Shown one piece after another: positions 7,742 to 14,602 of a DNA stretch of 14,650 nt. The position numbers and the translations under genes were made by a program. The notes beneath the pieces were generated by a model. That model saw only the letters and a list, made by a program, of their open reading frames with translations. It was not told where the DNA came from and did no database searches. The number at the start of each line of letters is the position of its first letter. Position 1 is the first letter of the stretch. The DNA comes from Chloroflexota bacterium (GTDB lineage Bacteria; Chloroflexota; Anaerolineae; UBA3071): NCBI GenBank assembly GCA_014383605.1, contig JACNHM010000310.1:1-14650 (forward strand), written 5' to 3'.

Positions 7742-8833
7742 TCAGTCCACGACCAGGATCGCCGGCCGGGGGATGATCTGGCCGTCCACTTCGACCTCGA
7801 TCACGGGCCAGCCGGGGATGGCGGACAAGATCTCGTTGGCGTGCGCGCCGACCAGGATGGTGTCCTCCGACTTGGTGCCGGTAATGGAGGGATTCCAGGC
7901 GAAGGCCTGTCCCTCGTAGACTACCTCGTCGGAGGCCACCGTGGCCACGTGCTCCCGCGGCTCGTAGGACGCCGAGCCGCCCTGATGGTGCAGCTTCCAT
8001 TCGTCGGGGTAGCCAGTTTCGGCGTAGGCGGCCACAGCCCGCGAGAAGACGTCGCCCAGGCGAGCGCCGGGGCGGGTGGCGGCGATAAACGTCGCATCCA
8101 CGCCGGCGCAGGCCTCCTGCTTGCGTTGCAGCTCTTCCGGCAGCGGCCCGAAATGCACCAGCCGGGTGAGGGAGCAGACCAACCCCCACTTGCGGCCGCA
8201 GAGCACGAGCATGGCGTAACGCTCCATGGCCTTGTCCACCGGCAGCGGGTGGCGGAAGCTGAAGATGCGCCGGTCGGTGGCGATGAGATTGACGATGGGC
8301 TGCGCGCCGCGAGCCTGCGCTTCCCCAGCCAGCAGAGCGGCGATCTCGTACTCGTTCTGTCCCGGCCGCACCTGCCGGATGGCCGCGTCCATGGCCTCGG
8401 CGCAGATGCGCCCCAACTGGCGGAAGCGCTCCCCCTCCTCCGGCGTGAGGCGGGCACGCAGCCGTCCGACCTCCGCCGAAAGATCGGTGGCGCCGGGGTA
8501 GGGGACGTCAGCGCCCAGCCGCAGGCCGCGGGTCAGCTCCTCAGCCGGGTCGGCGCGGGCGTACCAGAAGGGGGCGATGACGTCGAAGCCCAGCTCGGCA
8601 AGCTTCTCCTCCTGCTCCAGCCGCGGGGCTTCGATGTTGTTGGTGAAGACGTACTCTCCTTTAGGAGTGAGGAGCAGCGAGGCGGCGCCGAAATCGGTGG
8701 CCGTGTTGACGTAGCTGGCCGCGCCGCCGGTGTACCAGGCGAAGCTGCTGACCCGCTGCAGGAGCAGCGCGTCCAGCCCGCGCTCGTCCAGCAGTTCCTT
8801 CACCCAACGTGCCTTTTGCTGTCGTTCGTTCAT
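7742..8833 (-). CDS. M24/creatinase-fold protein lacking standard metal ligands
   Basis: The 363-residue product has the two-domain layout of aminopeptidase P/creatinase relatives: an N-terminal creatinase-like domain (about 1-125) and a pita-bread C-terminal domain (about 130-355). Active M24 metallopeptidases use two Asp, one His and two Glu. Here the first Asp position falls in LVLCG (209-213), the second is Ser221 (SLTR), and the first Glu position is Asn314 (WNPS). Only a His in LHHQGG (282-283) and E323 (KSEDT) remain. So it is probably not a metallopeptidase and may act as a metal-free hydrolase in the way creatinase does. That is inference; closely similar proteins are usually annotated simply as M24 family. 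The start ATG has an AGGTGG ribosome site. It is first in a two-gene leftward unit with the dehydrogenase. Confidence 0.85.
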   Translation of the reverse strand: MNERQQKARWVKELLDERGLDALLLQRVSSFAWYTGGAASYVNTATDFGAASLLLTPKGEYVFTNNIEAPRLEQEEKLAELGFDVIAPFWYARADPAEELTRGLRLGADVPYPGATDLSAEVGRLRARLTPEEGERFRQLGRICAEAMDAAIRQVRPGQNEYEIAALLAGEAQARGAQPIVNLIATDRRIFSFRHPLPVDKAMERYAMLVLCGRKWGLVCSLTRLVHFGPLPEELQRKQEACAGVDATFIAATRPGARLGDVFSRAVAAYAETGYPDEWKLHHQGGSASYEPREHVATVASDEVVYEGQAFAWNPSITGTKSEDTILVGAHANEILSAIPGWPVIEVEVDGQIIPRPAILVVD

Positions 8834-8874
8834 GATTCCACCTCGTGAAGTATTTCGTGCCTGAAGGCGAGTGC

Positions 8875-8903
8875 AATATAACCGCGAAGTGGCGAAAAGT
8901 CAA
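8875..8903 (-). promoter_or_regulatory. Promoter of M24-type gene (minus strand)
   Basis: Reading the minus strand, -35 TTGACT (8903-8898), a 17-base spacer and -10 TATATT (8880-8875) lie about 40 bases before the start codon. It points away from the antitoxin promoter 40 bases further on. Confidence 0.75.
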
Positions 8904-8942
8904 ACCTGTGGCCGGCCCGGTAATCACCTGGCAGTGGTGGAC

Positions 8943-8971
8943 TTGACATGGGTAGCCAGGTCGTGTATATT
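8943..8971 (+). promoter_or_regulatory. Promoter of toxin-antitoxin pair
   Basis: A perfect -35 TTGACA (8943-8948), a 17-base spacer and -10 TATATT (8966-8971) make this the strongest promoter in the window. Confidence 0.85.
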
Positions 8972-8973
8972 AT

Positions 8974-8989
8974 AGCCACAAATGTGGTT
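8974..8989. promoter_or_regulatory. Candidate antitoxin operator
   Basis: AGCCACAAATGTGGTT is a near-perfect inverted repeat with core CCACA-AA-TGTGG, lying at the predicted transcription start. Phd/YefM antitoxins repress their own promoters through such palindromes. Assignment is by position and symmetry only. Confidence 0.5.
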
Positions 8990-9023
8990 ACATACTCATG
9001 AAGCCACGATGGAGGAACCGATC

Positions 9024-9284
9024 ATGCCCAGGGTAGGCGTGCGTGAACTGAAAAACCGTACCAGCGAGATCTTGCGATCTGTGCGAGAGGAGAGAGCAGA
9101 ATACGTCATCACCTATCAGGGAAGGCCGTCAGCCGTGCTCTTGCCCATTGACGAAGAGGACCTGGAGGATTATGTGCTGGCGCACCATCCCTACTTCGTA
9201 GAACTGCGAGAGCAAGCCCGGCAGGCTATCCGCAGGGGCGACTTCGCTACATCCGAAGAACTGCAAACGCTGCTGGAAGGATAG
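9024..9284 (+). CDS. Type II antitoxin, Phd/YefM family
   Basis: An 86-residue protein with the Phd/YefM N-terminal DNA-binding fold: VGVRELKNRTSEIL at 4-17, then an ITYQGRPSAVLLP strand-turn-strand segment at 29-41. The acidic, helical C-terminal half normally wraps the toxin. It should neutralise the RelE-type product 5 bases downstream and repress their shared promoter. I chose ATG 9024 because GGAGGAA sits 7 bases upstream and the family motif starts there. An upstream ATG at 8982 would begin inside the putative operator and at the transcript start. Confidence 0.9.
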   Translation: MPRVGVRELKNRTSEILRSVREERAEYVITYQGRPSAVLLPIDEEDLEDYVLAHHPYFVELREQARQAIRRGDFATSEELQTLLEG

Positions 9285-9289
9285 ACACC

Positions 9290-9562
9290 TTGGCCTGGCA
9301 ACTGAAGGTCGAACGACGAGCGTTCCAGCAGTTGCAGAAGCTCCCTCGAGCCGACCGGACGCGGGTAACCGAAGCCATCTTGACCTTGGAAGAGGATCCC
9401 TTTCCACCGGGGAAGAAGTGGAGACGGCTGGAGGGCACCGCAGGGTTGGTGCGGCTGCGAGTGGGCAACTACCGCGTGCTGTATGAGGTGTTGGCTGATG
9501 AGGTCCACGTCCTGGCAGTGATCCACCGGCGCGACCTGGAGCGCTGGCTACGGCAGGTGTGA
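9290..9562 (+). CDS. Type II toxin, RelE/ParE family
   Basis: The 90-residue product begins with WQLKVERRAFQQLQKLP and carries the family core LRVGNYRVLYEV (about 55-66), followed by a VLAVIHRRDLER strand and a basic tail. RelE members cleave mRNA in the ribosomal A site, while ParE members poison gyrase; sequence alone does not separate them, but the Arg/Tyr-rich core and the final HRR fit RelE better. The start is TTG, 5 bases after the antitoxin stop, with GGAAGGA 8 bases upstream. The TTG may keep toxin below antitoxin (inference). The gene looks complete. Confidence 0.9.
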   Translation: MAWQLKVERRAFQQLQKLPRADRTRVTEAILTLEEDPFPPGKKWRRLEGTAGLVRLRVGNYRVLYEVLADEVHVLAVIHRRDLERWLRQV

Positions 9563-9725
9563 GTGTGATCCGCCGCGATGCAAGAGAGGCCGCGTTGTGC
9601 GATTCCGGACACCAACTCCTGACGCCCAGGAGAGGATAGGGACATTGTACGTCGGCGCCGCTGCCTGGGCAGCCAGGGGCTCCGTTTCGTCAGCGAGGGC
9701 AGGGGCATAGGGAGGAGAGGCTGCA

Positions 9726-12700
9726 ATGAAGACGATCTTCGACAGTTGCGAACCACGCTCCGAGGTTCTGAAAGGCGAGCTGCGAGAGGAGATCTTCGCC
9801 GCCCGCTTGAGAGATGTCATTGTTGGCAAAGCCGACCTCGTCTACCAGGACCCTGCCACCTTCTTCGATAACACTTACCCCACCGAGGGCCTCAAGCTGC
9901 TGTTGGACGAAGCCCTGGGCCGGTTGACGGGGCTCAAGCCGGCCAATAACGCCATCATCCGCCTGGAGACGGCCTTCGGCGGCGGCAAAACCCACAACCT
10001 GATCGCCCTCTACCATACAGCGAAGGGCCATCGGCCCAGTGCCTCATTGGTGGCCCCGTCGCTCGTCCCCGCTCCCGGTTCCATCAAGGTGGTGGCCGCT
10101 ATTGGCTCGGACCCGACGCCCTCGACGGGGCTGATCCGCGAAGGCATAAGAACCTACACTTTGTGGGGCGAGATCGTCGCCCAGTTGACAGACTACAAGG
10201 ACCCTGATCTGGTAGAACGAAGCGAGCGGGACAGGGCTGCGCCGGGCACTGGGCTGTGGGAGGAATTGATCGGCGACCAGCCCACGCTGATCATGCTGGA
10301 CGAAGTGGCTCGCCACCTGCGAGCAGCCAAAGCAGTGCCCACCGCCACGGGCAAGTCGGACCTGGCTGAACAGACGGTGGCCTTCCTCATGTCCCTTTTC
10401 GAGTTCGCCGCCAGCAGGAAGCGAGTGATGGTCGTCTACACGCTGGCCGACCCCCAGGATGCCTTTGGCAAGGAGACGGAGGAGCTACGCCAGCACCTGG
10501 CCGAGGCCAGGCGCGTCTCGGCCCGTCAGGAACGTGTCATCACCCCCACGGGCGAAACCGAGATCTCGGCCATTGTCACCCACCGGCTGTTCCGGCACAT
10601 AGATCGCACCGCCGGCCAGGCCACGGCTGCCGCCTACGGTGTCTATTTCCAGAGGCTCCTGGATCAGGGGGCCGACCTTCCCTCGCGGGCGGCGAGGGCC
10701 GAGTACGTCCAGGAGATGGTCGCCGACTACCCCTTCCACCCCGAACTGTTGACCACCCTCAACCGCAAGACCTCGACCATCCCCAACTTCCAGAAGACCC
10801 GCGGCGCACTGCGGCTGCTGGCCCGGGTCATCCGCCGTCTGTGGGAGATGCGTCCTCCCGACGCCTACCTGATTCATCCCTATCACCTCGATCTGGCCGT
10901 GGAGGATATCGCTGGTGACCTGACCAGTCGCCTGGAGCGGCCGGCCTTCAAACAGGTGATCGAGGCGGACATCGTCAGCCCCAAGGTGGGATCGCCAGCC
11001 CATGCCCAGGTGATTGACGCCCCTTGGCTGGAGGCCGGCAAACCGCCCTACGCCCAGCGCACGGCCACCACCACTTTCCTGCACAGTCTGACCCGGGGCA
11101 TTGCCACCGGCGTGGACCCGGCCGACCTGGCCCTGGCCGTGGTTCAGCCTGACGACGACCCGACCCTGGTGGCCAAAGCCGCCGAACGGCTCTACGACAT
11201 CGGCTGGTTCTTCGACTGGGATGGGCGCCGCTACCGCTTCAAGACCGAGCCCTCGCTCAACAAGATCGTCACCGACGAGATGGGATTGGTGGGACGCACC
11301 AGGGCCAAGGCCGAACTGGACGGGCGCATTCGCCAGGTGTGGAAGAAAGGGTATCTCCAGCCGGTTTACTTCCCCAGTGAAGCGGGCGACGTGGACGACG
11401 ACGCCGACAAGCCCAAGCTGGCGATCATCCACTACGACGCCGCCACCAGCAATGCCTCAGCGGACGCCCCGCCAGACCTGGTACGCAAGATCTTCGACCA
11501 CGCCGGGTCACTGGAGGGTTACCGGCGCTTCCGAAACAACGTGCTCTTCCTGGTAGCTGACGAAGAGCAGGTAGAGAACATGGTGCAGGTAGCGCAGCGC
11601 TACCTGGCCATTGGGCGCATCACCGGCGACGCCGAGCGGATGGCCGAGTTTCACGAGGAGCAGCGCAAGAAGCTGAAGAAGATAGGCGAGGCCGCCGAGC
11701 TGGACGTGCGCGTGGCCATCACCAAGGCCTACAAATACCTGTACTATCCCAGCGGTGACGCCCCGCAAAGACACAGCAACCTGGCCCGCGAAACCCTGCC
11801 GCCGCAGGATCAGGGCGAGGTCAACCAGGATCAGAGCAACGTGGTGCTGCGGGTGCTGAAGCAGTTGCAGAAGGCACTCACCGCCGACGACCCCACCCTG
11901 CCGGCCGCCTTCGTCAAGGCCAAAGCCTGGGATGCCGGCCAGGTGATGATTTCCACGGAGGATTTGCGCCGCGCCTTCGCCCGGCGCATGGGGCTGCGCA
12001 TCCTGCTGGACCTGAACCAGCTCAAGAAGACCATCCGCAACGGCGTCAGCCAGGGCATTTGGGTGTACTACGACACGGCGGAGCAGATCGGCTACGGGAA
12101 ACCATCCCCGGCGCCACTGGTACAGATCAGCGAGGAGGTCATGCTGTACGCCCCCGAGGAGGCCAGGCGGCTGAGGTTGCGCATCAAGGGAGAGGAGGAT
12201 GGGGGCAACGGGCCTGAGCCGACCTGTCCGGTGTGCCACCGACCCGCCAGCCAGTGCATCTGCGGCCAGGTCTGCCCGCGGTGCGGGCAAGACCCCTGCA
12301 TCTGTGAGAGGCGAGTCCGCCTCCACGCTGAGGGAGCGCCCGCCCAGGCGTTTCAGGGACTCCTGGATCAATGTCACGATGGGGGTGTGACCGGCCTGAG
12401 CCGCCTCTCCGTGCGCATTGAGGGGGAGGACAAAGAGGGCGCCACGGAGACCCGCGCCCTGGGGCTGGCCGTACCGCAATTGGGCAAGGGGCAGTTCCGC
12501 ATCGAGCAGAGTTTCAACGCCGAGTTCGGCGAGGACGAGTCGCTGAGCCTGGCCTTCAACGGCGACTGGGATCGCTACAAACGGCTGAAACAGGTGACCG
12601 ATACCCTGGGGCAAGAAGCCAGCAAGCTGTCGGCCAGGACCACCCTGCGAGCCGATTTCCCCGAGGGCCTGGCCGTGGGCTCCGATCAGTTCCAGACCAT

Positions 12701-12785
12701 CCACGAGGTGTTCACCACCTTGGGCTTTGGGCACATGGTGTTGGACGCCGAGCCGTTTGAGAAGGAATATGAAACGCGCTCGTAG
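9726..12785 (+). CDS. DUF499-type AAA ATPase, defence-associated
   Basis: A 1019-residue ATPase of the DUF499 family, typical length about 1000. Walker A is in ETAFGGGKTH (81-90) and Walker B is LIMLDEVA (188-195). The P-loop domain spans about 1-420, followed by winged-helix-like and helical segments (FRNNVLFLVAD near 600, a charged helix near 640-665). Residues 834-860 carry eight cysteines (CPVC, CIC, CPRC, CIC) that could bind two zinc ions, and a C-terminal domain of ~150 residues follows. DUF499 ATPases are known to sit with a DUF1156 DNA methylase and helicases in phage-defence-associated clusters. Its molecular role is unproven; power for a DNA-remodelling or modification complex is inference. 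ATG 9726 has GGAGGAGAGG upstream. The stop codon TAG (12783-12785) lies inside the first bases of a REP-like element. Confidence 0.85.
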   Translation: MKTIFDSCEPRSEVLKGELREEIFAARLRDVIVGKADLVYQDPATFFDNTYPTEGLKLLLDEALGRLTGLKPANNAIIRLETAFGGGKTHNLIALYHTAKGHRPSASLVAPSLVPAPGSIKVVAAIGSDPTPSTGLIREGIRTYTLWGEIVAQLTDYKDPDLVERSERDRAAPGTGLWEELIGDQPTLIMLDEVARHLRAAKAVPTATGKSDLAEQTVAFLMSLFEFAASRKRVMVVYTLADPQDAFGKETEELRQHLAEARRVSARQERVITPTGETEISAIVTHRLFRHIDRTAGQATAAAYGVYFQRLLDQGADLPSRAARAEYVQEMVADYPFHPELLTTLNRKTSTIPNFQKTRGALRLLARVIRRLWEMRPPDAYLIHPYHLDLAVEDIAGDLTSRLERPAFKQVIEADIVSPKVGSPAHAQVIDAPWLEAGKPPYAQRTATTTFLHSLTRGIATGVDPADLALAVVQPDDDPTLVAKAAERLYDIGWFFDWDGRRYRFKTEPSLNKIVTDEMGLVGRTRAKAELDGRIRQVWKKGYLQPVYFPSEAGDVDDDADKPKLAIIHYDAATSNASADAPPDLVRKIFDHAGSLEGYRRFRNNVLFLVADEEQVENMVQVAQRYLAIGRITGDAERMAEFHEEQRKKLKKIGEAAELDVRVAITKAYKYLYYPSGDAPQRHSNLARETLPPQDQGEVNQDQSNVVLRVLKQLQKALTADDPTLPAAFVKAKAWDAGQVMISTEDLRRAFARRMGLRILLDLNQLKKTIRNGVSQGIWVYYDTAEQIGYGKPSPAPLVQISEEVMLYAPEEARRLRLRIKGEEDGGNGPEPTCPVCHRPASQCICGQVCPRCGQDPCICERRVRLHAEGAPAQAFQGLLDQCHDGGVTGLSRLSVRIEGEDKEGATETRALGLAVPQLGKGQFRIEQSFNAEFGEDESLSLAFNGDWDRYKRLKQVTDTLGQEASKLSARTTLRADFPEGLAVGSDQFQTIHEVFTTLGFGHMVLDAEPFEKEYETRS

Positions 12786-12831
12786 TGGCGACTTTAGTCG
12801 CTGATTGCCAACGACTGAAGTCGTTACTACG
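12781..12831. repeat. REP-like inverted doublet overlapping the DUF499 stop codon
   Basis: The left arm CGTAGTGGCGACTTTAGTCG (12781-12800) and right arm (12812-12831) are inverted repeats matching at 17 of 20 positions around an 11-base centre. Each arm is itself a hairpin: GCGACT-TT-AGTCGC-like on the left and AACGACT-GA-AGTCGTT on the right. The element provides the TAG that ends the DUF499 gene. Confidence 0.8.
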
Positions 12832-12867
12832 ACATCAACCCTTACATCAACTCTAAGGAGAGCGAGC

Positions 12868-13803
12868 GTGAAGGCCCTGTCCATTCGCCAACCCTGGGCT
12901 GAACTCATTCTCCGGGGGCGCAAAACCATCGAGCTGCGCACCTGGCAGACAAACACCCGTGGCCGCATCGCCATCCACGCCAGCCAGACAGTCCAAGAGG
13001 AAGCCTGCACCGCCTATGGCCTGGACCCGGCCAGGGTGGTGCGCGGCGCGCTGGTGGGCACGGTGGAACTGGTGGACATTGCACCACTGGACGAGGGGGA
13101 GTGGGAAGCGCGGCGCGACCAGCATCTGTCCTTGAGCGACTTCCCCGGTCCGACGTTCGGCTGGCGACTGGCGGATCCCCAACGCTTGCCCCAGCCCATC
13201 CCCTGGCGCGGCCGCATGAGTTTGTTCAACGTGCCCGATGACCTGACCTCCTCCCCACCCCAACTCTTCTCCTCAGAGGGGGAGGGAGCACGGGAGAGGG
13301 TGCGCCGCCGCGCAGTGACCTATACCGCGCCTGCCGATGCCCTGACCCACGATCCCGAAAAGCCCTTTGAGCTGCGTGTGCTGCCCGGCGGTGACGGCGA
13401 CTATGGCCTGGCGCTGTATCAGTGGCCTGTAGCGGCCAACGCTGCGCAGGAGTCCGACTCCCGCCCCACCAAGCCTGAGCGGTTGGCATCGCTGGCTGGC
13501 GATGCGCTGCGGGCCGTGGCTGACCACGTGCTGGAAGCATTACGCAAGGCGGGCTACAAGGCCACCGACCTCTCGCGGGAGCGCAGGAAGCCCTTTGGTC
13601 TGGATGAGGAGACCGGCCTGCGGTTGGGTCTGCTTTTCCTGGCCGTCAGGCCGCTGAGCCGCATGGATCGGATCGAGGCCATCTCCAGCAGCCTGCGGGC
13701 CATGCCCTCCGAAGAAGCCTACTATTGGTTCAGCAAGTGCACCGCGACGGCCAGCGCCGCCAACGCCCAGCGGGCGTTGCGGATTCTGTTGGCAGGGGAG
13801 TAA
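12868..13803 (+). CDS. ASCH-domain protein fused to a second conserved domain
   Basis: A 311-residue protein. Residues 1-122 form an ASCH domain, starting KALSIRQPWAELILRGRKTIELRTW with the GxKxxExR motif at 17-24. ASCH domains bind RNA or modified nucleotides. Residues 127-148 are a low-complexity linker whose DNA (13246-13302) resembles an intergenic repeat. Residues 162-311 are a separate domain with FELRVLPGG, ALRAVADHVLEALRKAGY and EEAYYWFSKCT. I recall this kind of small protein next to DUF499 ATPases (DUF7680 is a possible name, unverified). So two genes may have fused here. GTG 12868 is chosen because AAGGAG lies 7 bases upstream and the ASCH motif starts there; an earlier in-frame start at 12805 would fall inside the REP-like element. 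It lies 82 bases behind the ATPase gene and is probably cotranscribed with it. Confidence 0.8.
   Translation: MKALSIRQPWAELILRGRKTIELRTWQTNTRGRIAIHASQTVQEEACTAYGLDPARVVRGALVGTVELVDIAPLDEGEWEARRDQHLSLSDFPGPTFGWRLADPQRLPQPIPWRGRMSLFNVPDDLTSSPPQLFSSEGEGARERVRRRAVTYTAPADALTHDPEKPFELRVLPGGDGDYGLALYQWPVAANAAQESDSRPTKPERLASLAGDALRAVADHVLEALRKAGYKATDLSRERRKPFGLDEETGLRLGLLFLAVRPLSRMDRIEAISSSLRAMPSEEAYYWFSKCTATASAANAQRALRILLAGE
13246..13302. repeat. Intergenic-type C/G-rich repeat inside a coding region
   Basis: A CT-rich half (CCTCCTCCCCACCCC onward) flips to a GA-rich half after CTCAGAGG, giving an imperfect inverted repeat. It encodes the Ser/Pro/Glu/Arg-rich linker between the two domains of the ASCH protein. 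Such tracts are normally seen between genes. Confidence 0.4.
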
Positions 13804-13827
13804 CAGGTGTAGAAGGTGCCACCTGTT
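13802..13827 (+). promoter_or_regulatory. Hairpin before the DUF433/DUF5615 pair
   Basis: AACAGGTG (13802-13809) pairs with CACCTGTT (13820-13827), overlapping the stop of the ASCH gene. A second AGGTG at 13814-13818 can compete for the same CACCT. It may be an operator or attenuator for the toxin-antitoxin pair. No run of T follows, so it is not a classical terminator. Confidence 0.4.
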
Positions 13828-13854
13828 GATTCGTGAATGGCAAGGAGGTAACCG

Positions 13855-14091
13855 ATGACCCACGACCACATTGAGATCAACCCGGCGATCATGTTCGGCA
13901 AGCCAGTCATCAAAGGCACGCGCATCACCGTGGAGCACATCCTGCGCAAACTGGCTGGGGGAATGACGATTGACGAGATACTGGCCGACCATCCGCATCT
14001 CACGCCAGATGACGTATACGCCGCCGCGGCCTTCGCAGCCGATTATCTGGCTCAGGAGGAGATCATCTTCGCTGGTGGGCAGCGTCTATGA
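13855..14091 (+). CDS. DUF433 antitoxin
   Basis: The 78-residue product is a full DUF433 protein, with FGKPVIKGTRITVEHILRKLA (14-34, helix-turn-helix like) and MTIDEILADHPHLTPDDVYAAAAFAADYL. DUF433 proteins act as antitoxins of DUF5615 PIN-like toxins (VapB45/VapC45 type) and bind their own operator. The ATG follows a near-perfect AAGGAGGT, 6 bases upstream. Its TGA overlaps the ATG of the next gene (ATGA), so the two are translationally coupled. The pair sits inside what looks like a defence operon. Confidence 0.9.
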   Translation: MTHDHIEINPAIMFGKPVIKGTRITVEHILRKLAGGMTIDEILADHPHLTPDDVYAAAAFAADYLAQEEIIFAGGQRL

Positions 14092-14441
14092 GATTCCTGG
14101 CCGATGAATGCTGCGACGCCGCACTGGTGAATGACCTGCGCGGCGATGGTCACGATGTCCTTTATGCCGTCGAATCGCTGAGAGGCGCAACCGACGATAG
14201 ACTTTTGGCTCGTGCCTTCTCTGAACACCGCATTCTCCTCACCGAAGACAAGGATTTTGGAGAATTGGTGTACCGTCTCCGACGACAGGCGCATGGGATC
14301 GTGTTGCTCCGGTTTGACGTCGCTGACCGCGCCCTGAAGATCGCGCGTCTGCGCTATTTGCTGGAACAAGAAGGGGAGCGATTAGCCGGGGCATTCGTCG
14401 TTCTGGAGGCGGGCAAAGTTCGTATCCGCCCGCTGATCTGA
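14088..14441 (+). CDS. DUF5615 PIN-like toxin
   Basis: The 117-residue protein has the PIN-like nuclease signature: an N-terminal FLADECCD with D6 and E7, a GHDV turn (21-24), and LLTEDKDFGELV with T52, E53, D54 and D56. The acidic residues bind the metal used for RNA cleavage in this family. It overlaps the DUF433 antitoxin by four bases, typical of the pair. All recognisable catalytic residues are present, so an active toxin is expected. Its RNA target is unknown. The next reading frame starts 26 bases on. Confidence 0.9.
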   Translation: MRFLADECCDAALVNDLRGDGHDVLYAVESLRGATDDRLLARAFSEHRILLTEDKDFGELVYRLRRQAHGIVLLRFDVADRALKIARLRYLLEQEGERLAGAFVVLEAGKVRIRPLI

Positions 14442-14467
14442 GTCAGACTTTGCTCAAGGAATAACCC

Positions 14468-14602
14468 ATGCTGCCCAATCCACCCGCCACCCTCATCGAA
14501 TCCTGGCTTCCCTTCGAGGCCATCGGCAGCCCTGAAACCGCGTGCCCTCCCGCCAGACTCAGTAGATCCAAATTCTGTGCTCCAGGCCGGTCCGTGACCT
14601 AA
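14468..14602 (+). pseudogene. Truncated start of a DUF1156 DNA methylase
   Basis: A 44-codon frame begins with ATG behind AAGGA (14456-14460). Residues 9-20, LIESWLPFEAIG, match the N-terminus of DUF1156 adenine-specific DNA methylases, which start LIE.WLP.EAIG before a RERG and HVWWARRP segment. After residue ~20 the match ends: the remainder (SPETACPPARLSRSK and on) is unrelated and stops at TAA 14602. None of the methylase motifs follow in any of the three forward frames up to the window end. This suggests an insertion, deletion or assembly join near 14528. Its position after the DUF499 gene supports the call. The evidence is short, and a random small frame remains possible. Confidence 0.5.

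Noticed and set aside
9616..9632. Hairpin CTCCTG/CAGGAG after the RelE gene
   Set aside because: The stem is short with no T tract, so it does not qualify as a terminator.
11508..13010. Long minus-strand frames opposite the DUF499 gene (also 10485-11432) and opposite holB (906-2291)
   Set aside because: These are GC-rich antisense shadows without ribosome sites or recognisable domains.
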